Origin: an uncultured beta proteobacterium
GTDB lineage: Bacteria; Pseudomonadota; Gammaproteobacteria; Burkholderiales; Burkholderiaceae_C
Direction: 5' to 3'
DNA length: 6,140 bases
NCBI GenBank assembly: GCA_903859265.1
Contig: CAIOLZ010000016.1
Coordinates: forward strand, 1-6,140
The position numbers and the translations under genes are program-made. Position 1 is the first letter of the stretch; each line of letters begins with the position of its first letter. Positions 1-6,140 of this stretch are shown here, one piece after another. The notes under the pieces are model-generated. The model was given only the letters and a program-made list of their open reading frames with translations. It made no database searches and was not told the DNA's origin.

Positions 1-1541
1 AGGACGCCATTGAGTTCATGTGCCGTGAGGCGCCCAAGGTGGTGTACGACCTGGAGCACATGGGCATGCCGTTCGACCGCAATCCCGACGGCACGATTTA
101 CCAGCGTCCCTTTGGCGGCCACACCGCCAACTACGGCGAAAAAGCGGTAGAGCGGGCTTGCGCTGCTGCCGACCGGACCGGCCACGCCATGCTGCACACG
201 CTTTACCAGCAAAACGTGGCGGCCAAAACCAGCTTCTTCGTCGAATGGCTGGCGATGGACCTGATCCGCGATGCCGACGGTGACGTGGTGGGCGTGACAG
301 CGCTCGAGATGGAGACCGGCGATGTCCACATTCTGGAAGCCAAAACCACTTTGCTGGCCACAGGCGGCGCGGGTCGCATCTTTGCAGCCTCCACCAACGC
401 TTTCATCAACACCGGTGACGGCTTGGGCATGGCAGCCCGTGCGGGCATTCCTTTGGAAGACATGGAGTTTTGGCAGTTCCACCCAACAGGTGTAGCCGGC
501 GCCGGCGTTTTGCTGACCGAAGGATGCCGCGGCGAAGGTGCCATTTTGCGCAACAGCAATGGCGAACGTTTCATGGAGCGTTACGCCCCGGCTTACAAGG
601 ACCTGGCACCGCGCGACTACGTATCGCGCTGCATGGATCAGGAAATCAAGGAAGGGCGCGGTTGCGGCCCCAACAAGGACTACATCAATCTGGACATGAC
701 CCATCTCGGGGTTGAAACCATCATGAAGCGCCTGCCTTCCGTGTTCGAGATTGGCCACAACTTTGCCAACGTCGATATCACCAAAGAGCCGATTCCCGTG
801 GTGCCCACAATCCATTACCAAATGGGCGGCATTCCGACCAACATCAATGGCCAGGTAGTAACGCAAAACGCCAACAACGACAGCGTGGTCGTCAACGGCT
901 TGTATGCCGTGGGTGAGTGCTCCTGCGTAAGCGTCCACGGCGCCAACCGGCTGGGAACCAACTCCCTGCTCGATCTGCTGGTCTTTGGGCGCGCTGCGGG
1001 CAACCACATTGTTGAGTTCAATAACAAAAACAAGGCCCACAAGCCCTTGCCCGCCGATGCCGCTGCGGTAACCCTGGCGCGCCTGGCGCGTCTGGACAAT
1101 GCCACCGATGGCGAATACGCGCAGGACGTGGCCAACGACATCCGGTCTGCAATGCAGTTCCACGCCGGCGTGTTCCGCACGCAAGCATCCATGGACGAAG
1201 GTGTGGCCAAAATTGCGGCTTTGCGCGAGCGGGTCGGAAAAATCGGCCTGAAAGACAAGTCGAAGATCTTCAATACCGCGCGCATCGAAGCGCTTGAAGT
1301 CGAAAATCTGATCGAAGCGGCACAAGCCACCATCGTCTCGGCGGCAGCGCGGCGCGAGAGCCGTGGCGCACATACCGTGAACGACTACGGTGACACGCCA
1401 GAGCATCCCAACGGTCGCAACGACACCGAGTGGCATAAACACACGCTGTGGCACAAAGAGGGCAACAAGCTGACCTACAAGCCCGTGCAAATGAAGCCGC
1501 TTACCGTGGACAGCATTGCACTCAAGACCCGTACATTCTGA
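1..1541 (+). CDS. sdhA: Succinate dehydrogenase flavoprotein subunit, 5'-truncated by window edge
   Basis: This is the catalytic subunit of complex II, which oxidises succinate to fumarate and passes electrons through FAD to SdhB and the quinone pool at the inner membrane. The frame is already open at position 3 (D-A-I-E-F-M-C-R-E) and ends at TGA 1539-1541, so the first methionine inside the window (18) is internal. About 512 residues are visible of a family length near 600. The missing N-terminus should hold the Rossmann FAD-binding motif and the histidine that carries covalent FAD. Seen: the substrate-site HPTG (His codon 480-482), TEGCRGEG, the catalytic Arg of PRDYVSR (612-614), His of IHYQMGG (813-815), and HGANRLG (Arg 948-950), followed by LLDLLVFGRAAG. 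These match E. coli H242, T254, R286, H354 and R399. The C-terminal domain holds SRGAH and ends LKTRTF, as usual. sdhB starts 13 bases downstream. No frameshift is seen. Confidence 0.98.
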   Translation, partial: DAIEFMCREAPKVVYDLEHMGMPFDRNPDGTIYQRPFGGHTANYGEKAVERACAAADRTGHAMLHTLYQQNVAAKTSFFVEWLAMDLIRDADGDVVGVTALEMETGDVHILEAKTTLLATGGAGRIFAASTNAFINTGDGLGMAARAGIPLEDMEFWQFHPTGVAGAGVLLTEGCRGEGAILRNSNGERFMERYAPAYKDLAPRDYVSRCMDQEIKEGRGCGPNKDYINLDMTHLGVETIMKRLPSVFEIGHNFANVDITKEPIPVVPTIHYQMGGIPTNINGQVVTQNANNDSVVVNGLYAVGECSCVSVHGANRLGTNSLLDLLVFGRAAGNHIVEFNNKNKAHKPLPADAAAVTLARLARLDNATDGEYAQDVANDIRSAMQFHAGVFRTQASMDEGVAKIAALRERVGKIGLKDKSKIFNTARIEALEVENLIEAAQATIVSAAARRESRGAHTVNDYGDTPEHPNGRNDTEWHKHTLWHKEGNKLTYKPVQMKPLTVDSIALKTRTF

Positions 1542-1554
1542 TCAGGCCATCACC

Positions 1555-2259
1555 ATGACAAAACGCACTTTCTCCATTTACCGTTACGACCCCGATCGCG
1601 ATGCCAAGCCTTATATGCAGACCATTGAGGTCGAACTCGACGGCACAGAACGCATGCTGCTCGACGCCCTGATGAAGCTCAAAGCGGTTGATCCCAGCAT
1701 TTCGTTTCGCCGCTCCTGCCGCGAAGGCGTTTGCGGCTCGGACGCCATGAATATCAACGGCAAAAATGGCCTCGCCTGCCTGACCAATATGCGGACGTTG
1801 CCCGGCACCATCGTGCTCAAGCCGCTGCCTGGCCTGCCCGTAGTGCGCGACCTGATTGTTGACATGACCCAGTTCTTCCAGCAATACAACTCGATCAAAC
1901 CCTATCTGATCAACGATACGGTCCCGCCGGAGAAAGAACGGCTGCAAAGCCCCGAAGAGCGTGAAGAATTGAATGGCTTGTACGAGTGCATTCTTTGCGC
2001 AAGTTGCTCCACCAGTTGCCCCAGCTTCTGGTGGAATCCCGACAAATTTGTGGGCCCCGCCGGACTTTTGCAGGCGTACCGCTTCATCGCCGACAGCCGC
2101 GACCTTGCAACGGGTGAGCGGCTGGACAATCTTGAAGATCCCTACCGTTTATTCCGCTGCCACACCATCATGAATTGCGTCGATGTTTGCCCCAAGGGTT
2201 TGAACCCGACAAAGGCTATCGGCAAGATCAAGGAAATGATGGTGTTAAGGACCATTTAA
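1555..2259 (+). CDS. sdhB: Succinate dehydrogenase iron-sulfur subunit
   Basis: This 234-residue protein carries electrons from SdhA FAD through three iron-sulfur clusters to the membrane quinone site. The N-terminal ferredoxin-like domain has CREGVCGSDAMNINGKNGLAC; C55, C60 and C75, with D63 in the fourth position as in E. coli, should bind [2Fe-2S]. The C-terminal domain has C145, C148, C151 and C212 for [4Fe-4S], and C155, C202 and C208 for [3Fe-4S]. The cysteine spacings equal those of E. coli SdhB, so all ligands are present. ATG 1555 (MTKRTFSIYRYDP) is chosen because it gives the normal family length. A longer reading from TTG 1516 would overlap the end of sdhA and add unconserved residues. 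Only a weak Shine-Dalgarno (AGG, 1544-1546) precedes it, so translational coupling to sdhA, 13 bases upstream, is plausible. Confidence 0.98.
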   Translation: MTKRTFSIYRYDPDRDAKPYMQTIEVELDGTERMLLDALMKLKAVDPSISFRRSCREGVCGSDAMNINGKNGLACLTNMRTLPGTIVLKPLPGLPVVRDLIVDMTQFFQQYNSIKPYLINDTVPPEKERLQSPEEREELNGLYECILCASCSTSCPSFWWNPDKFVGPAGLLQAYRFIADSRDLATGERLDNLEDPYRLFRCHTIMNCVDVCPKGLNPTKAIGKIKEMMVLRTI

Positions 2260-2287
2260 CAACACCAGGTCATTCCACTGCGTTAGC

Positions 2288-2292
2288 AAAGG
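2288..2292 (+). promoter_or_regulatory. Ribosome binding site that sets the GTG start of sdhE
   Basis: AAAGG lies six bases before GTG 2299. The nearby ATG at 2318 is out of frame with sdhE, so this site supports GTG as the real start. Confidence 0.7.
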
Positions 2293-2298
2293 TCCGCT

Positions 2299-2577
2299 GT
2301 GTTCACAGAACGAATCGATGAACGGGCGCTTAGCAAACTCAAGTGGCGCTGCCGCAGGGGTTTGCTGGAAAACGATATTTTCATCGAACGGTTTTTTAGC
2401 CGGTTTGGCGACACTTTGACGGTTAGACAGGGCAAGGCACTGGGCGACCTGATGGCCTTGAGCGACAACGACCTTCTGGACGTCAACCTGGCCCGAAAAT
2501 CGCTTGCTCAGGTTGACGCCAGCCTGGACAGTGAAGATGTGCGTGAAATTTTAAATATGTTGAGAGAACCTCTCTGA
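2299..2577 (+). CDS. sdhE: FAD assembly factor SdhE (YgfY/Sdh5 family)
   Basis: This small soluble protein of 92 residues belongs to the SdhE/SDHAF2 family, which promotes covalent attachment of FAD to SdhA. The signature RGxxE motif is present as R20-G21-L22-L23-E24, inside KLKWRCRRGLLENDIFIERFF, which is the most conserved stretch of the family. A second acidic/leucine block (ALSDNDLLDVNLARKSL, about residues 53-69) corresponds to the usual helix after the motif. The length agrees with the family (80-100 residues). The start is GTG, supported by AAAGG six bases upstream. The gene lies 39 bases after sdhB and 7 bases before the first possible gltA ATG, so it is very probably cotranscribed with its client sdhA. 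The position between sdhB and gltA is typical of betaproteobacteria and supports the assignment. Some older annotations call such genes DUF339 or 'TPR repeat' proteins. Confidence 0.93.
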   Translation: MFTERIDERALSKLKWRCRRGLLENDIFIERFFSRFGDTLTVRQGKALGDLMALSDNDLLDVNLARKSLAQVDASLDSEDVREILNMLREPL

Positions 2578-2581
2578 AAGG
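2577..2581 (+). promoter_or_regulatory. Ribosome binding site of gltA, overlapping the sdhE stop
   Basis: AAAGG begins on the last base of the sdhE TGA (2575-2577). It is only 3 bases from ATG 2585 but 6 bases from ATG 2588, so the second of the two tandem ATG codons is the better start. The overlap suggests that sdhE and gltA translation may be coupled. Confidence 0.65.
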
Positions 2582-2587
2582 CAAATG

Positions 2588-3898
2588 ATGAAAGCAGCTG
2601 ACAACAAAGCCACCCTGTCGTTCAGTAACGGCGCGCCCAGTGTTGAGATGCCGGTTTACCACGGCAGCATTGGCCCGGATGTGATTGACATTCGAAAGCT
2701 GTATGCGCAAACCGGCATGTTCACCTATGACCCCGGCTTTCTCTCGACAGCTTCGTGTCAGTCCTCGATCACTTACATCGACGGCGACAAGGGTGAGTTG
2801 TTGTACCGCGGCTACCCGATTGAGCAACTCGCCACGCAGTGCGACTTCATGGAAACCTGCCATCTGCTGTTGTACGGCAACCTGCCCACTGCGACCGGCA
2901 AATTGGAATTCAGCAAGCGCGTGACCCAGCACACCATGGTCAACGAGCAGATGCAATTTTTCTTGCGTGGCTTTCGCCGTGACGCGCACCCGATGGCCAT
3001 CATGACGGGACTGGTGGGCGCCTTGTCGGCCTTCTACCACGACAGCACCGATATCAACAATCCCGAGCACCGCGAAATTTCTGCGATCCGCCTGATCGCC
3101 AAAATGCCGACATTGGTGGCCATGGCCTACAAATACAGTGCCGGACAACCCTACATGTACCCGAAGAATGCATTGAGTTACGCCGGCAATTTCATGCACA
3201 TGATGTTCGCCAATCCATGCGAAGAGTATGTTGTCAACCCGGTGATCGAACGGGCCCTGGACCGCATCTTCATTCTTCACGCGGACCATGAGCAAAATGC
3301 GTCCACCTCAACCGTGCGCTTGTGCGGATCCTCCGGCACCAACCCGTTCGCCGCAATTGCTGCTGGCGTGGCGTGTCTTTGGGGTCCAGCGCACGGGGGC
3401 GCCAATGAAGCATGCCTGAACATGCTCGAAGACATCCAGAAAATGGGTGGCGTGGGCAAGGTTGGCGAATTCATGAACCAGGTCAAGGACAAGAACTCCA
3501 CCGTCAAACTGATGGGCTTTGGCCACCGGGTTTACAAAAACTACGACCCGCGTGCCAAGCTGATGCAGGAAACCTGCAAGGAAGTCCTGTTGGCGCTCGG
3601 CCTGGAAAATGACCCGCTGTTCAAACTGGCGATGGCACTGGAAAAAATTGCACTGGAAGACGACTACTTCGTCCAGCGCAAGTTGTACCCCAATGTGGAC
3701 TTTTACTCTGGCATTGTGCAGCGTGCCATCGGCATACCGGTGAGCCTGTTTACCGCCATTTTTGCGCTGGCACGCACCGTCGGCTGGATTGCCCAACTCA
3801 ATGAAATGATCGGTGACCCTGAGTACAAAATTGGCCGCCCACGCCAGCTGTTTACGGGCTCTCCAAGGCGTGACGTGCTGCCAATCGCACAACGCTAA
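2588..3898 (+). CDS. gltA: Citrate synthase, type I (long, bacterial hexameric class)
   Basis: The enzyme condenses oxaloacetate with acetyl-CoA to citrate, the entry step of the TCA cycle. From ATG 2588 it has 436 residues (MKAADNKATLSF), the length I would expect for a betaproteobacterial GltA; ATG 2585 would add one Met. The long N-terminal region, with YDPGFLSTA and ITYIDGDKGELLYRGYPIEQLA, marks the Gram-negative type I class, often NADH-inhibited. The active site is complete: HADHEQNAS, His269 in WGPAHGGANEA, His313 in GFGHRVYKNYDPRA and Asp371 in PNVDFYSG, corresponding to the E. coli catalytic His264, His305 and Asp362. The C-terminus ends GRPRQLFTGSPRRDVLPIAQR, as expected. It is the last gene of the sdh operon and is followed within 26 bases by an intrinsic terminator. 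No separate promoter is evident in the 7-10 bases before it, so expression probably follows sdh. Confidence 0.98.
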   Translation: MKAADNKATLSFSNGAPSVEMPVYHGSIGPDVIDIRKLYAQTGMFTYDPGFLSTASCQSSITYIDGDKGELLYRGYPIEQLATQCDFMETCHLLLYGNLPTATGKLEFSKRVTQHTMVNEQMQFFLRGFRRDAHPMAIMTGLVGALSAFYHDSTDINNPEHREISAIRLIAKMPTLVAMAYKYSAGQPYMYPKNALSYAGNFMHMMFANPCEEYVVNPVIERALDRIFILHADHEQNASTSTVRLCGSSGTNPFAAIAAGVACLWGPAHGGANEACLNMLEDIQKMGGVGKVGEFMNQVKDKNSTVKLMGFGHRVYKNYDPRAKLMQETCKEVLLALGLENDPLFKLAMALEKIALEDDYFVQRKLYPNVDFYSGIVQRAIGIPVSLFTAIFALARTVGWIAQLNEMIGDPEYKIGRPRQLFTGSPRRDVLPIAQR

Positions 3899-3923
3899 CC
3901 GGTCCCCGTCGGCTCACACCATC

Positions 3924-3956
3924 AACCCGCCGCACGGCAACGTAGGCGGGTTTTTT
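3924..3956 (+). terminator. Rho-independent terminator of the sdh-gltA operon
   Basis: AACCCGCC (3924-3931) pairs perfectly with GGCGGGTT (3945-3952). Inside the loop, ACG (3934-3936) and CGT (3941-3943) can pair around a GCAA tetraloop of the GNRA type. Six T residues (3951-3956) follow the stem. It lies 26 bases after the gltA stop. Read on the minus strand, the hairpin has A residues before it and no T-tract after it, so it should act only on plus-strand transcription. Confidence 0.92.
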
Positions 3957-4761
3957 ACGACAGCGGCGCCAGACAAACCAATTTGCACTCGGTTTGCGAC
4001 GCAACCAGCAGCGTAGTTTGCTGGTAGCGCGCAACGCGCGATGCCAGGCGCTTCCCAGCATGCGCGCCGTTTTCATCTGGCAAATTGAAACTGCGCTCGC
4101 CGCCCTCCCGGTGCAACACGGTCTGCTCACGCCACAACCTGGTGAACAGTGGACTGTTCGCACAAAGTTCATCAATCAGAGACTGCATGGCCGCATCCCG
4201 GGGCCGACGACTGAAGTCGGCCCGGAACTCCGCAACCAGGCGCTGCGCGCGTTCCGGCCAATCGGCAATCAGGACGCGTGACTCGGGCGAGAAAAAAACG
4301 TAACGCAACAAATTGCGCTCACCGTCACCGTCCAGCCATCCTTTGAACAAGGCTGCCGCCCCGGAATTCCATGCCCGGGCCGTCCACAAATGGTCAAGCA
4401 AGTACGCCGGCACTGCTATCAAACTCGGTAAGGCCAACACATGCGCGGGCAACTCCAATTGAAATTGGGTGGGCGCAACCGGATCACGCCGCCCTGCCAG
4501 ATCAAACAAAGACGCCCGCTCCGCGGGGTTCAGGCGCAAAGCGTCCGCCAACCGGGCCAGCGCAGCGGGGGATGCGGAAACATCGCGCCCCTGCTCCAGC
4601 CATGTAATCCAGGTGACACCCACACCAGTGGCTTGCGCCAACTCTTCGCGGCGCCAACCCGGCGTGCGACGCCTGCCGGACACGTTAGCAGGCAATGGCA
4701 AACGCTCCCGATGGGCACGAATAAAAGCACCCAGCAGTGCACGAGGATCAGATTCAGTCAT
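3955..4761 (-). CDS. XRE-family transcriptional regulator with MmyB-like ligand-binding domain
   Basis: This cytoplasmic DNA-binding regulator has 268 residues. An N-terminal helix-turn-helix spans about residues 10-75, with the family hallmark GRRRTPGWRREELAQATGVG, then TWLEQGRDVSASPAALARLADALRLNPAERASLFDLAG. From about residue 108 the sequence fits the MmyB-like ligand-binding domain, a PAS-like fold that in a characterised relative binds a fatty acid: VPAYLLDHLWTARAWNSGAAALF, then NLLRYVFFSPESR, DWPERAQRLVAEFRAD and SPLFTRLWREQTV. ATG 4761 is preferred because family members begin about ten residues before the LGAFIRAHRERL helix. ATG 4791 is in frame and would add ten residues, but it overlaps the likely promoter. 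There is no Shine-Dalgarno before ATG 4761. The gene converges on gltA, with its TAA in the terminator T-tract, and is divergent from leuC. Many relatives sit beside oxidoreductase genes; here no such partner is in view. The ligand and targets are unknown; autoregulation or leuC control is inference. Confidence 0.9.
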   Translation of the reverse strand: MTESDPRALLGAFIRAHRERLPLPANVSGRRRTPGWRREELAQATGVGVTWITWLEQGRDVSASPAALARLADALRLNPAERASLFDLAGRRDPVAPTQFQLELPAHVLALPSLIAVPAYLLDHLWTARAWNSGAAALFKGWLDGDGERNLLRYVFFSPESRVLIADWPERAQRLVAEFRADFSRRPRDAAMQSLIDELCANSPLFTRLWREQTVLHREGGERSFNLPDENGAHAGKRLASRVARYQQTTLLVASQTECKLVCLAPLS

Positions 4762-4767
4762 GGTGGA

Positions 4768-4777
4768 ATTTATACCA
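4768..4777 (-). promoter_or_regulatory. Candidate extended -10 promoter element of the XRE regulator
   Basis: On the minus strand TGGTATAAAT fits the extended -10 form TGnTATAAT, with one mismatch in the hexamer (TATAAA). No good -35 is seen at 16-18 bases (TACAAG at 17), which is tolerable for an extended -10. Seven bases separate the hexamer from the A of ATG 4761, so transcription would start at or one base before the start codon. Predicted from sequence only. Confidence 0.5.
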
Positions 4778-4810
4778 GCATAAACAAACATCTTGTACCA
4801 GTTTAAAAAA
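4770..4810. repeat. Imperfect direct repeat in the regulator-leuC intergenic region; candidate operator pair
   Basis: Two 18-base copies, TTATACCAGCATAAACAA (4770-4787) and TTGTACCAGTTTAAAAAA (4793-4810), agree at 14 of 18 positions and start 23 bases apart. The core TTRTACCAG agrees at 8 of 9. The first copy overlaps the candidate -10 element of the divergent regulator. The second contains a near-palindrome, CTTGTACCAG (4792-4801). Placement fits binding sites for the neighbouring regulator, but A-rich sequence could produce part of the match by chance. The 90-base gap (4762-4851) holds no convincing sigma-70 promoter for leuC that I could find. Confidence 0.45.
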
Positions 4811-4840
4811 CGTTGCACGATGGCGCCTTTGCAGCATTCC

Positions 4841-4846
4841 AAAGGA
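4841..4846 (+). promoter_or_regulatory. Ribosome binding site of leuC
   Basis: AAAGGA lies five bases before ATG 4852, a good Shine-Dalgarno at normal spacing. It fixes the leuC start and contrasts with the divergent regulator, which has none. Confidence 0.75.
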
Positions 4847-4851
4847 CCGCC

Positions 4852-6140
4852 ATGCGTCGAACGCTTTACGACAAACTCTGGGACGATCACGTCATTCATA
4901 CCGAAGAAGATGGCACGTCGATTCTCTACATCGACCGCCATCTGGTCCACGAAGTGACCAGCCCTCAGGCGTTTGAAGGCCTGCGCGAGGCCGGACGCAA
5001 AGTCTGGCGCATCAGTTCAATCGTCGCAACAGCCGACCACAACACGCCAACCACCGGTTGGGAACTCGGTTACGACGGCATCACCGACGCCACCAGCAAA
5101 GAGCAAGTGACCACGCTGGACCACAACATCCAGGAATTTGGTTCAGCCGCTTACTTTCCGTTTTTATCCAAACGCCAAGGCATCGTGCATGTGATCGGAC
5201 CGGAAAACGGCGCTACCCTTCCCGGCATGACGGTAGTCTGCGGAGACTCCCACACCTCTACCCATGGCGCTTTTGGCGCATTAGCCCATGGCATCGGTAC
5301 CAGCGAAGTCGAGCACGTCATGGCAACGCAGACGCTGCTGGCCAAAAAAGCGAAGAACATGCTGGTCAAAGTCGAAGGCAAAGTTGCCAATGGGGTAACC
5401 GCCAAGGACATTGTGCTGGCCATCATCGGCCGCATCGGCACTGCGGGTGGCACCGGCTACACGATTGAATTCGGTGGCTCGGCGATCCGCGCGCTGAGCA
5501 TGGAAGGCCGCATGACCGTTTGCAATATGGCCATTGAAGCGGGTGCCCGTGCGGGTCTGGTTGCGGTTGATGACAAAACCATCAACTATTTGAAAGGCCG
5601 GCCGTTGGCACCGGGCTACGGCGCCGCCAGCGCAGAGGCGGCAGCGGTTGAATGGGACCAGGCGGTTGCCTTCTGGAAGACCTTGCATTCGGACGTCGAT
5701 GCAAAATTCGACGCCGTCGTGGAGCTCGACGCAAGCACCATCCTTCCACAAGTCACCTGGGGTACATCGCCTGAAATGGTGCTCGGAATCGATGGGCGCA
5801 TACCCGACCCTGACAAAGAGAAAGACCCGAACAAGCGCGGCGCCATTGAGCGGGCACTCACCTACATGGGCCTCGAACCCGGCAAGGCGCTCAACGATCT
5901 TTTTGTGGACAAGGTGTTCATTGGCTCCTGTACCAACAGCCGTATTGAAGACATGAGGGAGGCCGCCGCCATGGTCAAAAACTTGGGCCAGCGCGTTGCC
6001 AAAAACGTCAAGCTGGCAATGGTCGTACCCGGCTCCGGTCTGGTCAAGGAACAGGCCGAACGCGAGGGCCTGCATGAGGTGTTCAAGGCCGCTGGCTTCG
6101 AGTGGCGAGAGCCCGGATGCTCCATGTGCCTGGCCATGAA
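4852..6140 (+). CDS. leuC: 3-isopropylmalate dehydratase large subunit, 3'-truncated by window edge
   Basis: LeuC with LeuD isomerises 2-isopropylmalate to 3-isopropylmalate in leucine biosynthesis; it belongs to the aconitase superfamily. The frame from ATG 4852 (MRRTLYDKLWDDHVIHTEEDG) stays open to the window end, giving 429 complete codons of about 470-480, so the C-terminus is missing because of the window edge. Seen in order: the substrate-region SSIVATADHNTPT, VCGDSHTSTHGAFGALAHGIGTSEVEHV, the GTAGGTGYTIEF block, SMEGRMTVCNMAIEAGARAGLVA, and PQVTWGTSPEMV. The [4Fe-4S] ligands are C360 in GSCTNSRIEDMREA and C423/C426 in EPGCSMCLAMN, equivalent to E. coli C347, C407 and C410. About nine extra residues relative to E. 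coli LeuC lie after KGRPLAP (roughly 255-265, rich in Ala and Gly). leuD and leuB would be expected downstream. It is divergent from the XRE regulator and has a good ribosome binding site. Confidence 0.97.
   Translation, partial: MRRTLYDKLWDDHVIHTEEDGTSILYIDRHLVHEVTSPQAFEGLREAGRKVWRISSIVATADHNTPTTGWELGYDGITDATSKEQVTTLDHNIQEFGSAAYFPFLSKRQGIVHVIGPENGATLPGMTVVCGDSHTSTHGAFGALAHGIGTSEVEHVMATQTLLAKKAKNMLVKVEGKVANGVTAKDIVLAIIGRIGTAGGTGYTIEFGGSAIRALSMEGRMTVCNMAIEAGARAGLVAVDDKTINYLKGRPLAPGYGAASAEAAAVEWDQAVAFWKTLHSDVDAKFDAVVELDASTILPQVTWGTSPEMVLGIDGRIPDPDKEKDPNKRGAIERALTYMGLEPGKALNDLFVDKVFIGSCTNSRIEDMREAAAMVKNLGQRVAKNVKLAMVVPGSGLVKEQAEREGLHEVFKAAGFEWREPGCSMCLAM

Noticed and set aside
1074..1094. Near-tandem 9-base repeat (ctggcgcgc, ctggcgcgt) in sdhA
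   Set aside because: It encodes LARLARL in a helical part of SdhA, and the repeat follows from that amino acid pattern.
2483..3892. Long minus-strand open frames (270 and 194 codons) opposite gltA
   Set aside because: gltA is unmistakable on the plus strand; these are mirror frames of GC-rich coding DNA with no recognisable domain.
4455..4468. Perfect 6-base inverted repeat CCAATT-GA-AATTGG
   Set aside because: It lies inside the regulator coding region, the arms are short and AT-rich, and no T-tract or nearby start relates to it. Chance is sufficient.
4371..4806. Several overlapping plus-strand open frames opposite the regulator gene
   Set aside because: They are antisense to a well-supported conserved protein, resemble no family I recognise, are rich in Arg, Pro and Ala as shadow frames of GC-rich DNA are, and have no ribosome sites I could support.
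4813..4841. Possible leuC promoter with -35 TTGCAC (4813-4818) and a -10 near 4836-4841
   Set aside because: The -10 candidate (ATTCCA) is poor and abuts the ribosome binding site, leaving almost no leader. Not strong enough to annotate.
5281..6075. 264-codon minus-strand open frame opposite leuC
   Set aside because: It is a shadow of leuC, whose iron-sulfur motifs and continuous plus-strand frame leave no doubt about the real gene.

Overview
The window looks like a chromosomal segment of a betaproteobacterium, most likely of the Comamonadaceae (Polaromonas/Rhodoferax type). This is judged from protein sequence resemblance recalled from memory and from the gene order sdhA-sdhB-sdhE-gltA followed by leuC; no database search was run. 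Coding density is high and composition is moderately GC-rich. I see no insertion sequence, CRISPR array, tRNA, rRNA or phage-like gene.

Positions 1-3956 hold the end of a TCA-cycle operon on the plus strand. It runs from the 3' part of sdhA (succinate dehydrogenase flavoprotein, N-terminus outside the window) through sdhB (iron-sulfur subunit) and sdhE (small flavinylation/assembly factor, GTG start) to gltA (type I citrate synthase). The genes are 7 to 39 bases apart, with no terminator between them. A clear intrinsic terminator follows gltA. The products fit together: SdhA and SdhB form the catalytic part of complex II, SdhE helps SdhA acquire its covalent FAD, and citrate synthase catalyses the first committed step of the same cycle.

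Positions 3955-4761 hold one minus-strand gene, an XRE-type regulator with an N-terminal helix-turn-helix and a C-terminal MmyB-like ligand-binding domain. It converges on gltA, and its stop codon lies in the T-tract of the gltA terminator. It is divergent from leuC across a 90-base intergenic region. That region carries two copies of an imperfect direct repeat and an extended -10 element placed so that the regulator mRNA would be leaderless or nearly so.

Positions 4852-6140 hold leuC (large subunit of 3-isopropylmalate dehydratase, leucine biosynthesis), cut by the right edge at about 90% of its length. All three iron-sulfur cysteines are present.

Most of the window is ordinary housekeeping metabolism. 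The part most worth a second look is the regulator-leuC intergenic region. I found no evidence of an undescribed multi-gene system.
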